In this document: positions 10,788 to 42,481 of the stretch, piece after piece
How the letters are laid out: every line of letters begins with the position of its first letter
Numbering within the stretch: position 1 is the first letter of the stretch
Assembly: GCA_000727475.1 (NCBI GenBank)
Contig: KL647309.1
Location: forward strand, 326,617 to 390,616
Source: Sarcocystis neurona
Taxonomy: Eukaryota > Apicomplexa > Conoidasida > Eucoccidiorida > Sarcocystidae
Length of the DNA stretch: 64,000 nt
Direction: 5' to 3'
Made by a program: the position numbers and the translations under genes
Notes under the pieces: generated by a model
Database searches by the model: none
Seen by the model: only the letters and a program-made list of their open reading frames with translations
What the model was told of the DNA's origin: nothing

Positions 10788-12970
10788 CCCGTTGCTCTGG
10801 CTGCTACGGCTGCCGCGCTACTGCAGCGGGTAGATCGTCTGCTGCTCCTGCAAATAACGACAGGCAGCTGCTGCTGCAGCGGGTACTGCTGCAGCGGATG
10901 CTGCTGGTGCGCGCAGGCGTCTGCTGCTGCCGTTGCCGAGCAGTCCTGCAGCAGGACGCACTGCGAATGGCCAGTGCAGCTGCTGCTGTTGGGATAAGGA
11001 GGAGAGAAGGCTGCGGGGGGCGGCGTCCGCAGCTGTTGTACAACTCTCACAGAGCGCTCCTGCTCCCGCGTTCAGGTGCAGCTTCTCAAGCAAAATGCCT
11101 ACCACCGATGCTGCTGCAGACCGCTGTCGGTTTCCTCCTCCTCCTGCTGCTTCGGCTGCTGCTGCGTCTCCTCCTTCTCCTTCTCTTCCACCTCTTGCAG
11201 CTCCGCCGTCCGTGCTGCAGCTGCTGCTGCTGTTGCTGTTCCTTTGCGTCCTGCTGCTGCTGGACCGCGGGAAGACAGATAGACCTGCTGCTGCCGCGGG
11301 TGCGGCAAACGCCAACAGCAGCACGTAGCGCAGTTGATCAGCAACATCAGCGAAGGACTGCTGCAGCAATGTTCAATAACTGACGCTGCAGCAGCGACAC
11401 AAAAAGACCGTAAGGAGAAGGATACGCAGCTACGCAAAACGACGTCCGCATACATGACTTCAAAGAGAGAGAAGGATGCACACGCATGTTTACGCGTAAG
11501 GAAAGGCAACTATGAAGGTCGCTATGGAGCCAGCATACAGTACTCTCTCTCTATGTATGTATATATATATGATATATGTGCGCCGTGATTCTGTCTCGCT
11601 CTCTCTCTCATAAAAGTTCTTTGAAGAGAGAATGACGTGGGTATGTGTGCGCGCGTCAGCACAGACGTGTACGTAGGTCGCTATGAAGCCAGCTGTAGCT
11701 CTCTCTCTATATATTCCCATTCACATGCAGCACCCTAGATTCTTCGTCGCAGCCAGTGGAGAGACAGCGGCAGCAGCAGCGCAGCCGTCGGTCTCGTCCT
11801 GAGCGGTGCAAGAGCAGCAGCGTCGTCGCTGCCTGAATCCCTCAAAAGGACTGCTGCGGTGCAGCACGAGCAGCAGCAGTGGCAGCGGCAGTCTCGGCAG
11901 CGGTGAAAAGGCTTTGCTGCGCAGTGCAGCACGAGAAAGTTGCTGTATTCCGCCCCCACGTCGTCCCGGGCACGGCGGAAGAAGCAGCAGCAGCAGTCAA
12001 TCGGGCTGCAGCAGCAGCAGCAGTGGTCAATCGGGCTGCAGCAGCAGCAGCAATCGCACTACTGGAAGGGGGGGGCTCAGAGGGGTGTGTAAACGAGAGA
12101 GAAAGAACGGCAGCAGCGACGGCGGGCTGGCCCGGGGAAACGAGGCAAACAATCTAATCGACAGCAGAATCAGCAGCATCGGCAGCTGCTGCGGTTTCCT
12201 CATGTAGTTGCTGTAGCGGTGCAGCACAGACGTACAAGGGGGAAAAAGAGTGTACCAAGAAGCAGAAGAGGAGAGAAAAATACTGCAACCGAACCAAGAG
12301 TAGGCCTCCGTCTCTGCAGTCACCAAGCCGTAGCACCGCTGCCAATACCTCTGTGAAGCGCATACGCAGCTAGTCCGCGGGACATGTCCGCCCGTCCACC
12401 CCTCTTTGGTCCGCGGAGCGGCTGGCGGTGAGGAAGAATGTTTTTGTCCGTACACTTCTGCTGTTCGTGCGGTTGCTGCTGCTGAATAAGAGAGAAGCAG
12501 CCCAACTAGCAGCTGCAGAAGCCGCTCCAACTACAACCTCAACTCAGTTTACCGATGATGGCCTCAGTCGCGCGGTAGACAGGAAAACGAGAAGTTTGCA
12601 GTGGGAGAAGAAGAGAATGAGCGAGAAGAAGAATCGAAAAGGCGAACATTTACGGAGGAGCAGTTTACCAGCATCAGCAGATGCAGCAGACGTTGTGATG
12701 AGAGCACATGTGCTGCAGCGAAAATCGTCACGACGGCTGCTGCTGCATGCGCTCCTCCGCTCTTTCCCATGTGCCACAGGCGACCGCACTACCACGGCTA
12801 CACACGGCGCGGTACGGGCGTTTCGGCTGCTCCCGAGAGGGCTTCTTCGTGATGCTGCTGCTACACGGGCGCTGCTCCTGGTGCTACGCATTTGCTGCTG
12901 TTCCTGAGGTGCATGTGCTGCTGTTGTTGCAGTTGTATGTGTACTGCTTCTGCGGTCGTTATATCTGCTT

Positions 12971-13072
12971 CTTCCTGCAAATGTTGTTACGCGCGTGCTA
13001 CGGCTGCTGCTGCTGTACCTTCCTGCAAATGTTGTTACGCGCGTGCTACGCCTACGGCTGCTGCTGCTGTAC
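12971..13072. repeat. Direct tandem duplication (48- and 54-bp copies)
   Basis: Two adjacent copies, 12971-13018 and 13019-13072, share CTTCCTGCAAATGTTGTTAC, GCGCGTGCTACG and a CTG tract. The second has a 6-bp insertion (CCTACG). In the open minus frame this duplicates STRVTTFAGR. The surrounding 10.2-13.3 kb is CAG/CTG-rich with no resolved gene. Confidence 0.75.
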
Positions 13073-13323
13073 CAACTGCTGCTGCTGCCTCTGCTCCTGC
13101 TGTTGTCAAATGTGCTGCTGCTGCTGCCAGTTGATGTCGTCCTGCTGCCGCCGCTGCTTGTGCTGCTGCTAATGCTGCTGCCGCACGTGCTTCTGCTGCT
13201 ACTATGCATGCGGCGGCAGTTCCTGTCTGCTGCAGTCTCTCCTGAGACTCTCGACGGTGTCGCCGGTGTTGCCGGTATATGTTGCTGTAGCTGCTGGCGT
13301 AGCTACAAGAACTCGTGTTGCGA

Positions 13324-13764
13324 CTAATCGTGCTGCTGCCGGTGAAAGCGGGGCTGCCGCCGCTCAACTACTGCTGCCGCCACTACTTCTACTGTAGTAC
13401 GCCCCGCTGCTGTCGCCCTTGACAACAGTACTCTGCCGTTCTTTCTCTTGTCGTGCTGCTGCTGCACTCGCACTACTGTTTCACTTGCAGCTATCGGTGC
13501 TCGACGCGCTTCTGCTGACGCTGCTGCCTCTGCTGCTGCTTCTGAATTATTTGCTGGTGTTGCTGCCACGACTGCTCCTGCTATGGCTGCTACTGCGCGC
13601 CGTCGCTGCTCCTGCATCTGTTGGTCATCCATTCCATGTCGGGGTACCATGAGGTTCCGTGCTCCTCCGCTCCGCTCGGCAGTTGGTCGGCAATTTTTAA
13701 TTCGATCTAGGTATTCATTGATACGTAGAGAGGTAGATGAACAAGGAGGTGAATCGGTAAACAT
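13324..13764 (-). CDS. Hypothetical protein, possible N-terminal exon
   Basis: A 146-residue frame starts MFTDSPPCSSTSLRINEYLD and continues with non-repetitive polar sequence through RNLMVPRHGMDDQQMQEQ before turning Ala/Arg-rich. The repeat-free first ~55 residues beginning exactly at a Met, just after microsatellite DNA upstream, look like a genuine gene start. No domain is recognised. It may continue through the Ala/Ser-rich minus-strand frames at 12.5-13.3 kb, but no splice path was resolved. Confidence 0.33.
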   Translation of the reverse strand: MFTDSPPCSSTSLRINEYLDRIKNCRPTAERSGGARNLMVPRHGMDDQQMQEQRRRAVAAIAGAVVAATPANNSEAAAEAAASAEARRAPIAASETVVRVQQQHDKRKNGRVLLSRATAAGRTTVEVVAAAVVERRQPRFHRQQHD

Positions 13765-13769
13765 CTAGA

Positions 13770-14460
13770 GCTCATACACACACACACACACATATTCCCG
13801 GGAGTCTGTGCGAGTATACATATCTATTTATCTAAATCTATCTATCTATATTTATACCTGCTCAACCGTATGTATGTCCATGTGTACACAGTGTGTGTGT
13901 GGACGTGAACAGGCGTTTTGATATCTATGTACGTATGTAGTTTTACAAGTAGATGTGAGAATACACATATCTGCACATGCAGACGCGAGAAGCAAAGATG
14001 GACACAGTGAGGAAGGCACAGAAGCATGATAGACAGACACACGTGCAAGTTTGTGGAGAGAGACGTGTACGTATACACGTGTGCTCTTCTGTATGTCCAC
14101 ACGTTCAGGTTAATGCAAAAAGTGTGTATATTTGTGTGCACATATTCGAATTTGATACGTGGGCAGGTTGCAGTAGTTATGTAAATATCTATATATATAC
14201 GTACGTATGTATACGTGTAAGCCGTCATGTATATATGCGCGTACACTTACGCGTATATACGTATATATATTTTTGCACGTTTACGCACACACGAATATAT
14301 GTGTATATATATGTACATATGTATATACATATATATACATATGTGGTGAGCACGTACATGCACACACACGAATATGCGTACGTATTCGCGCTCACGTACG
14401 AATATACAGGGGTACACACGCTTTTCTCATCTTTATACATCGTCTTACTGAGTTTTTGTA
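13770..14460. repeat. TA/CA/TACG microsatellite block
   Basis: CA repeats at about 13777-13792 are followed by TCTA, TATG and TACG-type alternating tracts to 14460. No gene is seen. Confidence 0.7.
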
Positions 14461-16218
14461 CTTCTTGAATTAAAGAATAGCACTGTGTTCTTGCCCACAT
14501 TGGAACACCGGACCTTGGTGGCCCACGCTCGACAAGGAATGCATCAGTAAAACTGCCGTTACCACTTCTCGCCTCCCTCTTTTCGTATGAGAGTAAGGTG
14601 CGGCATCTATCTCACTAATACTCTTGGCACACCACAAAAACGGCTGGACAGCGTTTCAAAAGGGTATGTTACCATGAAAGTACATCAACGGACGTAAACA
14701 AAAATGTCATTGTTTTACCAGAGACCGTCTCTCGCACAGCGGTTGTTGCACACTTTGTAACAAGATAGACACACTGCTTGACTCGTTTCGTCGGAAGAGT
14801 GTGAGGGAGCTTCTCCACTTGTGAGTCTGGTGCTTATGCGGATTGCTTGAAGAGGGTTGCATTCGAGCGCGTATACAACTGTGACAACATTGGAACCAGG
14901 CCACCTTACCCTACTAATGCAGCGCAATACTGTCTAAGGTAGCCTTTTTCAGACGTGGAATTGACGGTAGGGAATGCCGCTGATCTTGGAATTGCGTGTT
15001 GAGGACTCCGCACTTTGGAAGGCCACGTTCAGAAAGGAAAAAGGGTCAGTGCAGCGATTGGTTTTAGTCCTGGGTGTCAGTCATATGGAATAGGCCTTCA
15101 CGACTCCAGTCCAACCCTGACAGTGAGTTAACTTGCTTATCCAGCTTTATGGGCGTGAAAACGAAGCTATTCGCCCTCGCAAATTTACGTTGCGCGTCTT
15201 CATTCGTGTGGACGTGGGAAATTTGGGACACGCATAGAATGTGAATTTTTTGTGTCTAGCGTAGCTGTGTACAGAAATGGAAGAGTTTTGTGTACATTAA
15301 CTTGCACTTCCGGCTGCTTCTTGGAAGTCTTCAGTTTCGTCTGCTGTTTCCATTTTTGACAACGTAAAAGTATGTGCACCGGCGTGCTTGTAGGCGGAGA
15401 TACTCTCATAAGCGGAAATTCCCGTAGTTCTTCATCAGTCTTTGACCACAGTCGATATTTGCGATTGTCAACAGGGTGAGAAAAAATTGTTTCCTACCAG
15501 CTTTCAAGTGGATGTACCGTATGATTACCACTCCTAATTATGTGCAGTGACGGCAAATTTAGCCCCTTAATATTCACTTTCCTTATTCGGTGCCTTGCTC
15601 TGCACCAGACACGTCGGCGTTGACCATCACGTGTTTGAATACTACACACGGCTACTCGCACGATACACAAGAACAACACACCAGAGCTTTCGGCACTTTG
15701 CACATTCGGTTATATGTGCGGACATCTAATGGTGCAGGCCTAAACGCATCTCATGTCACCCTTTGTAAGCCTCTGCAGCAAATGAGGACCAGAACACTTG
15801 GCCATATCACCTTCAGAATTCTAGACAGCGCTGAGGCTGTTCAAGAGTATTGGTGCGGTCAGAAGCACCCAAAAGGATGGTTTTTTCTTCATTGTGCCAC
15901 CCACGTATGGATTCAGCCAAGAGTGCAACAGAGTGAGAGCCGCAAGGAATGGTACACAGTTGGAAGCTGAAACGGAAACGACGACAACCACACCCCTGCA
16001 CAGCTGCTGCTCCAAGCAATTGCCGAAGGCGTGTTTTTCCACGTCTGTCACAAAATTTGAACGTACGTGGATATGGATCTGCGTCTGTGTACAGATTTGC
16101 AACGAGATACTTCTTCGTGGATACACCTGAACGGGAACGTCACAAGATTGAAGTTCCGAAGAAAGTACGCTCCCAAAGATTGATCTATATCTACAGTATT
16201 AAACCGTCCATGAACTAG

Positions 16219-16609
16219 CTTTTCGGCGAAGACAAGCAAAAGCTCTTACGTATTTGACCTGCAGCAGAACAAACTCGTGCCCACCTTTGATATCGGATGG
16301 GGGCCAGTTGCTGCTCGCGGCAGCCTACCGAACAAACAAACAGCTCTCGTTTGCGTCGCAAACTGTGACCCTGTCTGGCGACTTTTGTCCTGCCGGACAC
16401 GCTGCTACAAAGGTGAACTGCCGCAAAGCGGCACAACCTGTTTAAAGCAGTTTTTGAGGGCTGGTATTCCTGCGGCATCTGCTGCTGCTTTTTTCACTGC
16501 TGGCACTGCTGCAAGGGCTCCGGCCCTTCTCTTTCCGAGCGCAGATGCAGGTACTGCTGGTCACCTCTTGTTAGTGCTGCTCCTTCCCTATCTCGTTGCT
16601 TCAGGATAA
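16219..16609 (+). CDS. Possible terminal exon of a secreted, GPI-anchored-type surface protein
   Basis: After CTAG at 16215-16218 an open frame of 130 codons runs to a TAA at 16607-16609. It reads SSYVFDLQQNKLVPTFDIGW, then a cysteine-containing part (ALVCVANCDP, LLSCRTRCYKGELP, TTCLKQF). It ends with a small-residue region and a hydrophobic tail, GHLLLVLLLPYLVASG, directly before the stop, the layout of a GPI-attachment signal. Upstream frames near 15.9-16.2 kb, such as RYFFVDTPERERHKIEVPKK, could be preceding exons, but no phase-consistent junction was found. Coccidian SAG proteins have this kind of C-terminus, yet no SAG motif is clear, so the family is left open. Confidence 0.28.
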
Positions 16610-18261
16610 TGCTGCGTCCTGCTCTTGCTGATCTTCCATTCTGCCCGCTGTGGCGCACTTGGTACTCTCCTTGTTAGTGCGCTATCATTTTGCTGCTGTC
16701 GCTGCTTGCCTCTACAGTGAACACCTCGAGCGTCACTGCTGCTGCCTCTGTAGGCGTGCTGCTCACCTTTAGTGTTCCTGCGATGGGTGCTCTTCTGCTT
16801 GTGTTCTTGTTCTCCCTGTGTGCTGCCACAAGTTTTCCCTAAAGACGGGGAAGCGCGTGTCAGGCAGACAGGTGAAGAAGATTTGAAGTACGCCGCCCAT
16901 GTAGAAAGTAGTAAAACATATATTTTAATAGAGAACAAAGTTATAGGGGAAGTCGACGCAAACGTAGACTACGCATACTTTGCAGTGTGCAATCACCTGT
17001 CGGGGTTCTGAGCCAGCTGCCCATGTTAATGAGGCACCCGTAAGGGTAGGCGCAAGACGGCTAATTTGTCGCATTAGTACTTCGTGATGCTTACATGCCC
17101 GAATATGGAAGGCGGCGACGACTAAAGGTACATAGAGTAGTATCCCTAGCATAGAGACTGTGTTTCATCGTTGTAGAGGTACTATGAAGAATGATTTTAC
17201 GTAGACACCTAGATGAAGCTTGCTCTAGAAGAAGTTTGTGTATACAACTATACAGACAAGTGAACTGCACGGAAGAGACGATGTATACGTACAAACCGCT
17301 GCGGCTGATGGACATGAAACAGGCGGCAACACAATGAAGTAGGCACATTCACTCTACAGCCCTACAAGGACTTCGAGCAAATGCATTTAGACACAGAGGT
17401 GGTCTCAGGGTAAACAAGGTAGACAACAGTGAGTCAGGCGGAGAGATAGTACAACATCGCAACCACATTTGAAGCCACCAAGACCCTCATTCCAGTGTAT
17501 GTATCCAGCGATAACCGGGGACGTGTCACGCCCGCGCGTCTACAGGCGCTGTTGCGTTGCTAACTGTCCCCACACATATATCTACCCATAAATGGACACA
17601 CGTGCCTTACATACACGCCTATACATAATTTTATGTAAGGAGATGCAGGCGCATGTAAAGTCATGTGGGAGGCACTGGTGCAGCTGCCGGAACAACGCAT
17701 GTGAAACACCAGTTCTACGGATGCGCGTCTGCTCATTCATACATCGAGATCCAGACGAATGCTGTAGAGTACGTGGAAATCTTTGAAGCGATGTCTTGTT
17801 GAAACACCTGATAGGAGTCACCATATTATACTACATCCTTTGCCTGTGTAGTTACATTACGCGAACAACGCCTACCCGCGTGAGGGGGTTCTACTGGCCA
17901 CCGTGTACAACGCACCTGTGTCACAGTCAAGCAGGAAAGTGAGGGATCCAGTATGATCGTCAGTGTGAGGGAGTACACATAGATAGACATGTAGATCTTC
18001 TGGTTTGCCAAGTTGGCACCGTTCAATTTCTCTTGAAGTAACTCTGAAGATATCCATACACATGTACGCCCCTACATGTAGATAGGTGCCTTTGTGTTTA
18101 TATATATATATATATAAATATATATATATATATGTATCTATATATATTAAACAATACTTTAACACCCGTCCCTGCCTTGTCGTACATCCCCGCCACGTTC
18201 AGTCATTCTCATCGTACATACACTCCCCCGCATAACCTATGTGTACACATATACACTAACA

Positions 18262-18534
18262 TCATGACCAACCAAGCGTTCCCGTCACCGCCACGCACTC
18301 CAGCGCTCCTGTTGCCAAGACGCTCCTGTCCTTGTTTCCTGTTGTTGGTGTCCTTTTGGTAATCATTTCAAGCATCTTGTGGTTTCTGGTGTCCCCCACG
18401 AATTTAATTCCGGGCGTGTTGGCATATAATTCACCTTTTCTAGAGAATAGTGCTGCATCCCCGTCCGTGTCGCTCGTGTCTTCATTTTCAAAAAACCCAC
18501 CTGCGAGAGACTTGCAGATCAGCAAACTCTGAGT
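18262..18534. other. Repeat-free segment with competing sense and antisense frames
   Basis: On plus, a frame reads THSSAPVAKTLLSLF, then VVGVLLVIISSILWFLV (a transmembrane-type segment), and stops at 18532. On minus, the same bases read SLAGGFFENEDTSDTDGDAA and KRTPTTGNKDRSVLATGALE, hydrophilic and protein-like. Neither has a clear initiator, so an exon on one strand is possible but the strand is undecided. No family recognised. Confidence 0.2.
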
Positions 18535-18834
18535 GGAACTTCGTATAAGCAGGCAGCTACAACCTCGTACGGAGGTGCGCACCACCCGCGTGTCCACCTT
18601 CTTTCATGTCGCTCTATTACCTCACCGTGTCACTTGTTTCCGAAGACCGTGTCTCGCATTTTAAGGCCGAATGAGAGGTACGCATGTGTATACGCATATG
18701 TGTGCCCACAGGTGCACAAAGTCGCTTGCTTCTCTCAGCATCTCGAACATTACCACGTGGGAATTAACCGCGCAGCCGCATCCTGCTTAGCCTCAGCGGG
18801 ATCTATTCGTCGTGAGCAATACGGCTGCGAATAT

Positions 18835-19158
18835 TTATCTCAGGGGAGCAATATAATTGATGTTTTCCTTAACGGTGAGTCCTGGTGTCCCGTCGTTGTG
18901 GGTAGAGTTTCTATAGAGTCCTGTATATCGGAATGCGTCGTGCGTCGACTGAACAACAAAACTAAAATATCCAACATGCATGAGAAGCTCAAAAAAGCCG
19001 CAGCGACAGTGTGAGAATGGAAACGCAGCAGACGAAGCTAGGACCAACAGGAGCAGTCCTCCCATCAGGAGGAAAATTGTATCCGTTACCTTACGCAGAT
19101 AAAAACAATAAGAAGGCTCATTCCAGTTATAGTTAAGGAGTGAAAATTTTCGTAACAT
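18835..19158 (-). CDS. Hypothetical small membrane protein
   Basis: A 107-residue frame begins MLRKFSLLNYNWNEPSYCFY and has a strong hydrophobic segment, IFLLMGGLLLLVLASSAAF, at about residues 28-47. A polar region follows, ending at a TAA. This is a plausible signal-anchor protein or the first exon of one. An antisense frame (18634-19014) of similar length overlaps it, and only one can be real. Composition is free of CAG and dinucleotide repeats. No family recognised. Confidence 0.22.
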   Translation of the reverse strand: MLRKFSLLNYNWNEPSYCFYLRKVTDTIFLLMGGLLLLVLASSAAFPFSHCRCGFFELLMHVGYFSFVVQSTHDAFRYTGLYRNSTHNDGTPGLTVKENINYIAPLR

Positions 19159-20399
19159 TCGAGTGCACAGGAGTAACGAGACTCGTTTTTTGGAGGTGGT
19201 CTTCGTATTACTACTGTCAGGAATACTTATGAAAGGAGGACGAGGCCTCCTGCTGCTGTCTTGTCGCGTGGGGTGCTACTCGCATCGGCCTAGCGAGGCG
19301 CAGGCTGCGGGAGGCAGCATTTCCTTTCTAGGTTGTGAACTGCTTAAATGCTGGTCTGACCTGGAGTGGAAATACTGTTTTCACCACCGCAACAACGCAC
19401 CACCCTGATAACTGCTGGGACAAGTCTAAGCGCAGCTGGTACTTGTAACCTTCTCTTTACTGCCTGCCAGTTCGTGGCAATAGCTTTCTTCTGTGCACTC
19501 ATTTGGAAGATTGTCCGTTACAGTATATCTGCATGTACAGACACGTGAGTACGTGTCGAGGAAGACATGTGCGTGTGTGCAATTAAAGAGTTGGCTCGAC
19601 TTTCTGGGGGCGCGAATATACTCCTGGCATGGCACCACTTTCCGTAAGGTTGAAATGTCTACGTGTACATGCACACACGTGCACACAGACACACTTGCCT
19701 GTGTGTATACAAATCATGTATCTACATCAGGAAACGTCACTACGAAGCGACAGAGGCCCGTGACACCCAATCACCAACTTTTCGATCGTCTTCTCCACTC
19801 TCGCATACGCAGCTGTGTATGCAGCCCTGCCCGAACAAAACATCGCCTGACCATTTCCTTATTTGTCTTCCGTCATATGTATATATATATATATGTTTGT
19901 ATACACAGCTGTCGGCATGTGACGACCAAGGGGTCAGACATGCGTTGCAAGCAGTGGCCCTGCGTATTTCAGACCAAAGCTATTGCGTCTCATAATGAAT
20001 TTGTGTGTGCCTGCATGCAGCCGCTCTGTGAAGACGTCCGACCACCTTTGCCTTGTACACGTTTATCCCGGTTATTGCACGCGTGTCTGTATATTCTTGC
20101 AGAAAGCAGAGGCAGACATGAGCCACGGACAGCCGCACTTCACACCGTATTACACTGTACCTACACCGCACACAGACTGTACGTACACTACATTGCACTG
20201 TTTGTACAACACATAACAGAGGCGTGTCCAGAGAGAAACAGGAACGAGGACGAGTGATGGCAGGCACACAGCCTACTCGGAACGCCTTTTCTCTGTCTTT
20301 TCACTCCTTGGCAGAAAGCCACCATCTACCCTACGCACACATAAAGCGGGTGCGTGCACTTGTTTATTTACAGACGTATGTACACATACACGTGCCCTG

Positions 20400-22240
20400 A
20401 TCTGCACGAATATACATATATATATATATATATACATACATACATACACGTATGTGTGCATACATTGATTTGTGGTGCCTCTTGTCTTTCTCATAGCAGG
20501 AAGGTAGGTGTAGGAAGGCGCAAAAGCATGCACTGGTCAGCACCTGGACGATACAAAGGGCAGAAAGTTCTCCGCGTATGCCCCAGCACCTATGCTAGGC
20601 GGCAGTAGAAATCTCTGCATATACATATGTATACACACCGAGACCCACACATCTGCGGAAACGGAAGTGGTGTACTTGTCTCGTCCTGCAACAGTTCCAG
20701 CCGTCGGCGTGTGTGAATGAACGAGTGGCGTGAAGACCATCACCTTGCTGCTGCAGCTTCGCGGGCAGGAAGGACCTCTGCTGCTTGACTCTCTGAGCAG
20801 CCGCGGCAGCAACACGCCTTCGCACATGTGTGTGCATACACGTATACGCTCTTGTATATTTTTTAAATAGATACACCTCTTTACGTTTGCATACGGAGGA
20901 TGACTCACGCTTGAGGGACACATTCTTTCGTGCGTGTATGTCTGTGCGTGTATGTACGAGTAGACACCTAGGGACCTGTTTACATATATATATACACACA
21001 TATACAAATATGTATGCATATTATCCTGTATGGAATATTTGTAGATATGTGTATATATGTGTGTACACACAGACATATATATATATATGTAAATATATAA
21101 CTACCCGCGTACACTTATATATATATATATACAGCCGTACACATACATATATATATATATATGCGTACACATATATATATATATATATATCTTTATATAT
21201 AAGGCGATGCATGCATGCACGTCTATACGTCTCAACGCTTCCCTGCATGCACAGGGAGATTCCACGTGGTGCTTGTGGGGGTTGCAGTTTTCTCTTGTGT
21301 TCTTGAAGAGGACGCGGCAGCAGCCATTTTCTCGTCGCATTTTTCAGCGCGGGTCTCCTTGCATGTGCCTCCCCGTCCCGCGACAGCGCAAGGCCTCTCG
21401 AGAACAACAGTCGCTTTTCTGCTCCTACTCGGAATTTTCGAATGTACAAGAAAATGTGCAATGCATGCGGAGGCTACGTCATGCCTCCTAAGCAGGCGCC
21501 ATCCTTGGTTACAGGCATGCATATAAACACTCACGAACCATTCGCACCGATACGTACGCAGCAATACATACACACACATGCAGATAGTATGTCAATATAG
21601 CTACATACTATAAGTACGCAGCTTCGTATATCCATGTGTACACAACTCTAGATACACCTACATATCTAGGCATCCAGATATGTATTCTATACAAACACAG
21701 CTGCAGATATCAACTCACAAACACATCACATATACACATATATATGCACGTATGAGTACGCACAGCTATGGGTCGCCAGAGGTATCTACATACATGTTCA
21801 ATTCTCGATACACGTATGTACTAGACGCGTACCGAGCTGTAGACATACACGCATGCAGCTTTCTCTTTCTCTGTATATATATGCATATCTATACACATAC
21901 ACGCATACGCACTTACAGACATACATGTAACCATATACAGATGCATAGGCATACACAAAGTTATCCACTCGTCCGTGTATACACCCACCTGGCGATACAC
22001 ATGTGTATACACATATATATATATATATGTATCCTTATATGCACACAGCTGTAGACATATACAGGTCCATCGTTATATAAATACGCATGTGCACTAGACG
22101 ATAGATTCGTCAGTATATACACGTATGTGTACACGTAGGACGACGTACATATCTTATTCTTTCTGTCTCTGTCTTCTTCTACGTATACAGCCGTAGAAAT
22201 CCACACACACACACACAAACTACATAGACACACCTACACA
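20400..22240. repeat. TA/CA/TACG microsatellites downstream of ADSL
   Basis: Long TA runs lie at 20412-20435, 21080-21095 and 21114-21200, and many TATG/TACA tracts extend to the 3' end of the lyase gene. The non-repetitive islands at 20480-20850 and 21210-21500 show no recognisable exon. Confidence 0.65.
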
Positions 22241-22287
22241 TCTACGGAGAGGCGCGCGTGCGAGTGAAGAGAGAGAGCGAGTGCAAC

Positions 22288-41131
<18,844 letters not shown>

Positions 41132-42157
41132 GATGGCAACAGGCGCACAGTCCTACACACGCATTCTTTCCAAGCATATGGTGTTGCTCGATTGTATCTT
41201 GCAGGCCTCTTCGTACACGTATACGTATACTGTATGTCACTACGGGTACGCGTTGTACAACCTGTGCGTGTATGTTTGACAGTGTGAAGAGGCACAGACA
41301 GAGAAACGAAAAGCTTCCTTACGTATACGCAGGCGCCAATGCGTGAGCACCCTCACTACTGATATGAACGGACGAATGTTGGCAGTCGTTTGTTGCGATA
41401 ATACCTCTGCAGGGCCACACGACATATACAGGATGCGGCGGAAACGGACAAGAAGACACTTTTACGTACACAGGAAGACACACAGATATATCTGTAAATA
41501 TATTTCACTCACGCCCTCTGGATACGTATATTTATATGTATATACGCGTACTCTATTATTGTTGCGGCAGTGTTCCGCATCTATTTGCACATTACTAGAG
41601 AAGCATTCAATCCGGAATTGCAGATGCGGAGAGGTCTGTAGGTCTCAACGTAGATTTACGTGCGTCGCAGGGTTGATTCACACTTTTGTAGACAGGCAGA
41701 GAGTGAGAAACAGATTACTACGATACGTGTGTATTTGCAGCTACGGCCGCATTCCAGCCCCCGCAGAATGAGCATTGCTCCAGTAGTTACAGTGGTAGGG
41801 CAACACCAGCAGGAGCTAGAGTGTCAGCGCCGCAGCGACTGTTGTTGCTCAGCTGCGGCAGCAGTACTGATATCTGCTGTTTCACGAAGCAAGGTAGAGT
41901 CTTTGTGTAAGCAGCCGGTTGCTAGCTTTCCGGGAACCGTGAAAACGCAGCAGAAGCAGCGGCAGCACACAGGGCCGCAGCAGAAGCAGCTCCACTACAC
42001 ATCGCCGGAGCAGAAGCAACAGCGGCGTGACAGGGGGTGGTTCTACGCAGCTTTCTCGAAATGCGTGCCGCGGGAGTGTAGATCCATTTTCCGCAGTAGA
42101 CGCGGCGCACAACGAGAATGCTCGAATGGAGAAGGCAGCAGTACGCGTGGGACTGCT

Positions 42158-42481
42158 TTATACTTTGAAGGCAGCTACGGCCACGGCATACTGGCTGGCC
42201 GGATCTACTACGTATAATAATCTCTTGCATGGGTTTATGACGAACGACCGCGTCTCCTCGTCATCCAGAGAAACTGTTTTGCAGACAAGAACTTGCAGGA
42301 TCACATCATCTGTCATGATATCCGCATATGTTTCGAAGTTCTCTCTCTGTGCTGCCACGTCTACATCTATAATTATCGTGCGTCGTTTATGTGTGCCTCT
42401 GGCGGACGGTGCTGCTTCACGGGCGCTGCAGCGGCAGCCGCACAGCCGATGGCAGCGGAAAAACGCGAGCTGGTGTTTCAC
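42158..42481 (-). CDS. Hypothetical protein, weak candidate
   Basis: A 107-residue frame upstream of the lyase gene reads RTIIIDVDVAAQRENFETYA, DIMTDDVILQVLVCKTVSLD and ends NPCKRLLYVVDPASQYAVAV before the stop. Composition is balanced and repeat-free, unlike most neighbours. An overlapping plus-strand frame (42027-42488) is equally long, so coding status and strand are uncertain. Confidence 0.2.
   Translation of the reverse strand: MKHQLAFFRCHRLCGCRCSAREAAPSARGTHKRRTIIIDVDVAAQRENFETYADIMTDDVILQVLVCKTVSLDDEETRSFVINPCKRLLYVVDPASQYAVAVAAFKV

Larger units (their letters stand above)
14461..20270. other. Repeat-poor region with no confident gene
   Basis: This is the longest stretch of ordinary-complexity DNA outside the exons. 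Apart from the weak candidates listed separately at 16.2, 18.3 and 18.8-19.2 kb, no family is recognised in any frame. Short TA tracts occur at 17.57 and 18.1 kb. Small membrane-like plus frames at 19163-19408 and 19366-19548 remain unassigned. Confidence 0.5.

Noticed and set aside
10000..13200. Regularly spaced CAG units as a possible CRISPR-like array
   Set aside because: Eukaryotic trinucleotide repeats without distinct spacers. No CRISPR logic applies.
14461..17560. Possible tRNA or retroelement remnants in the repeat-poor interval
   Set aside because: No cloverleaf with a proper B-box and no reverse transcriptase or integrase motif could be read in any frame.
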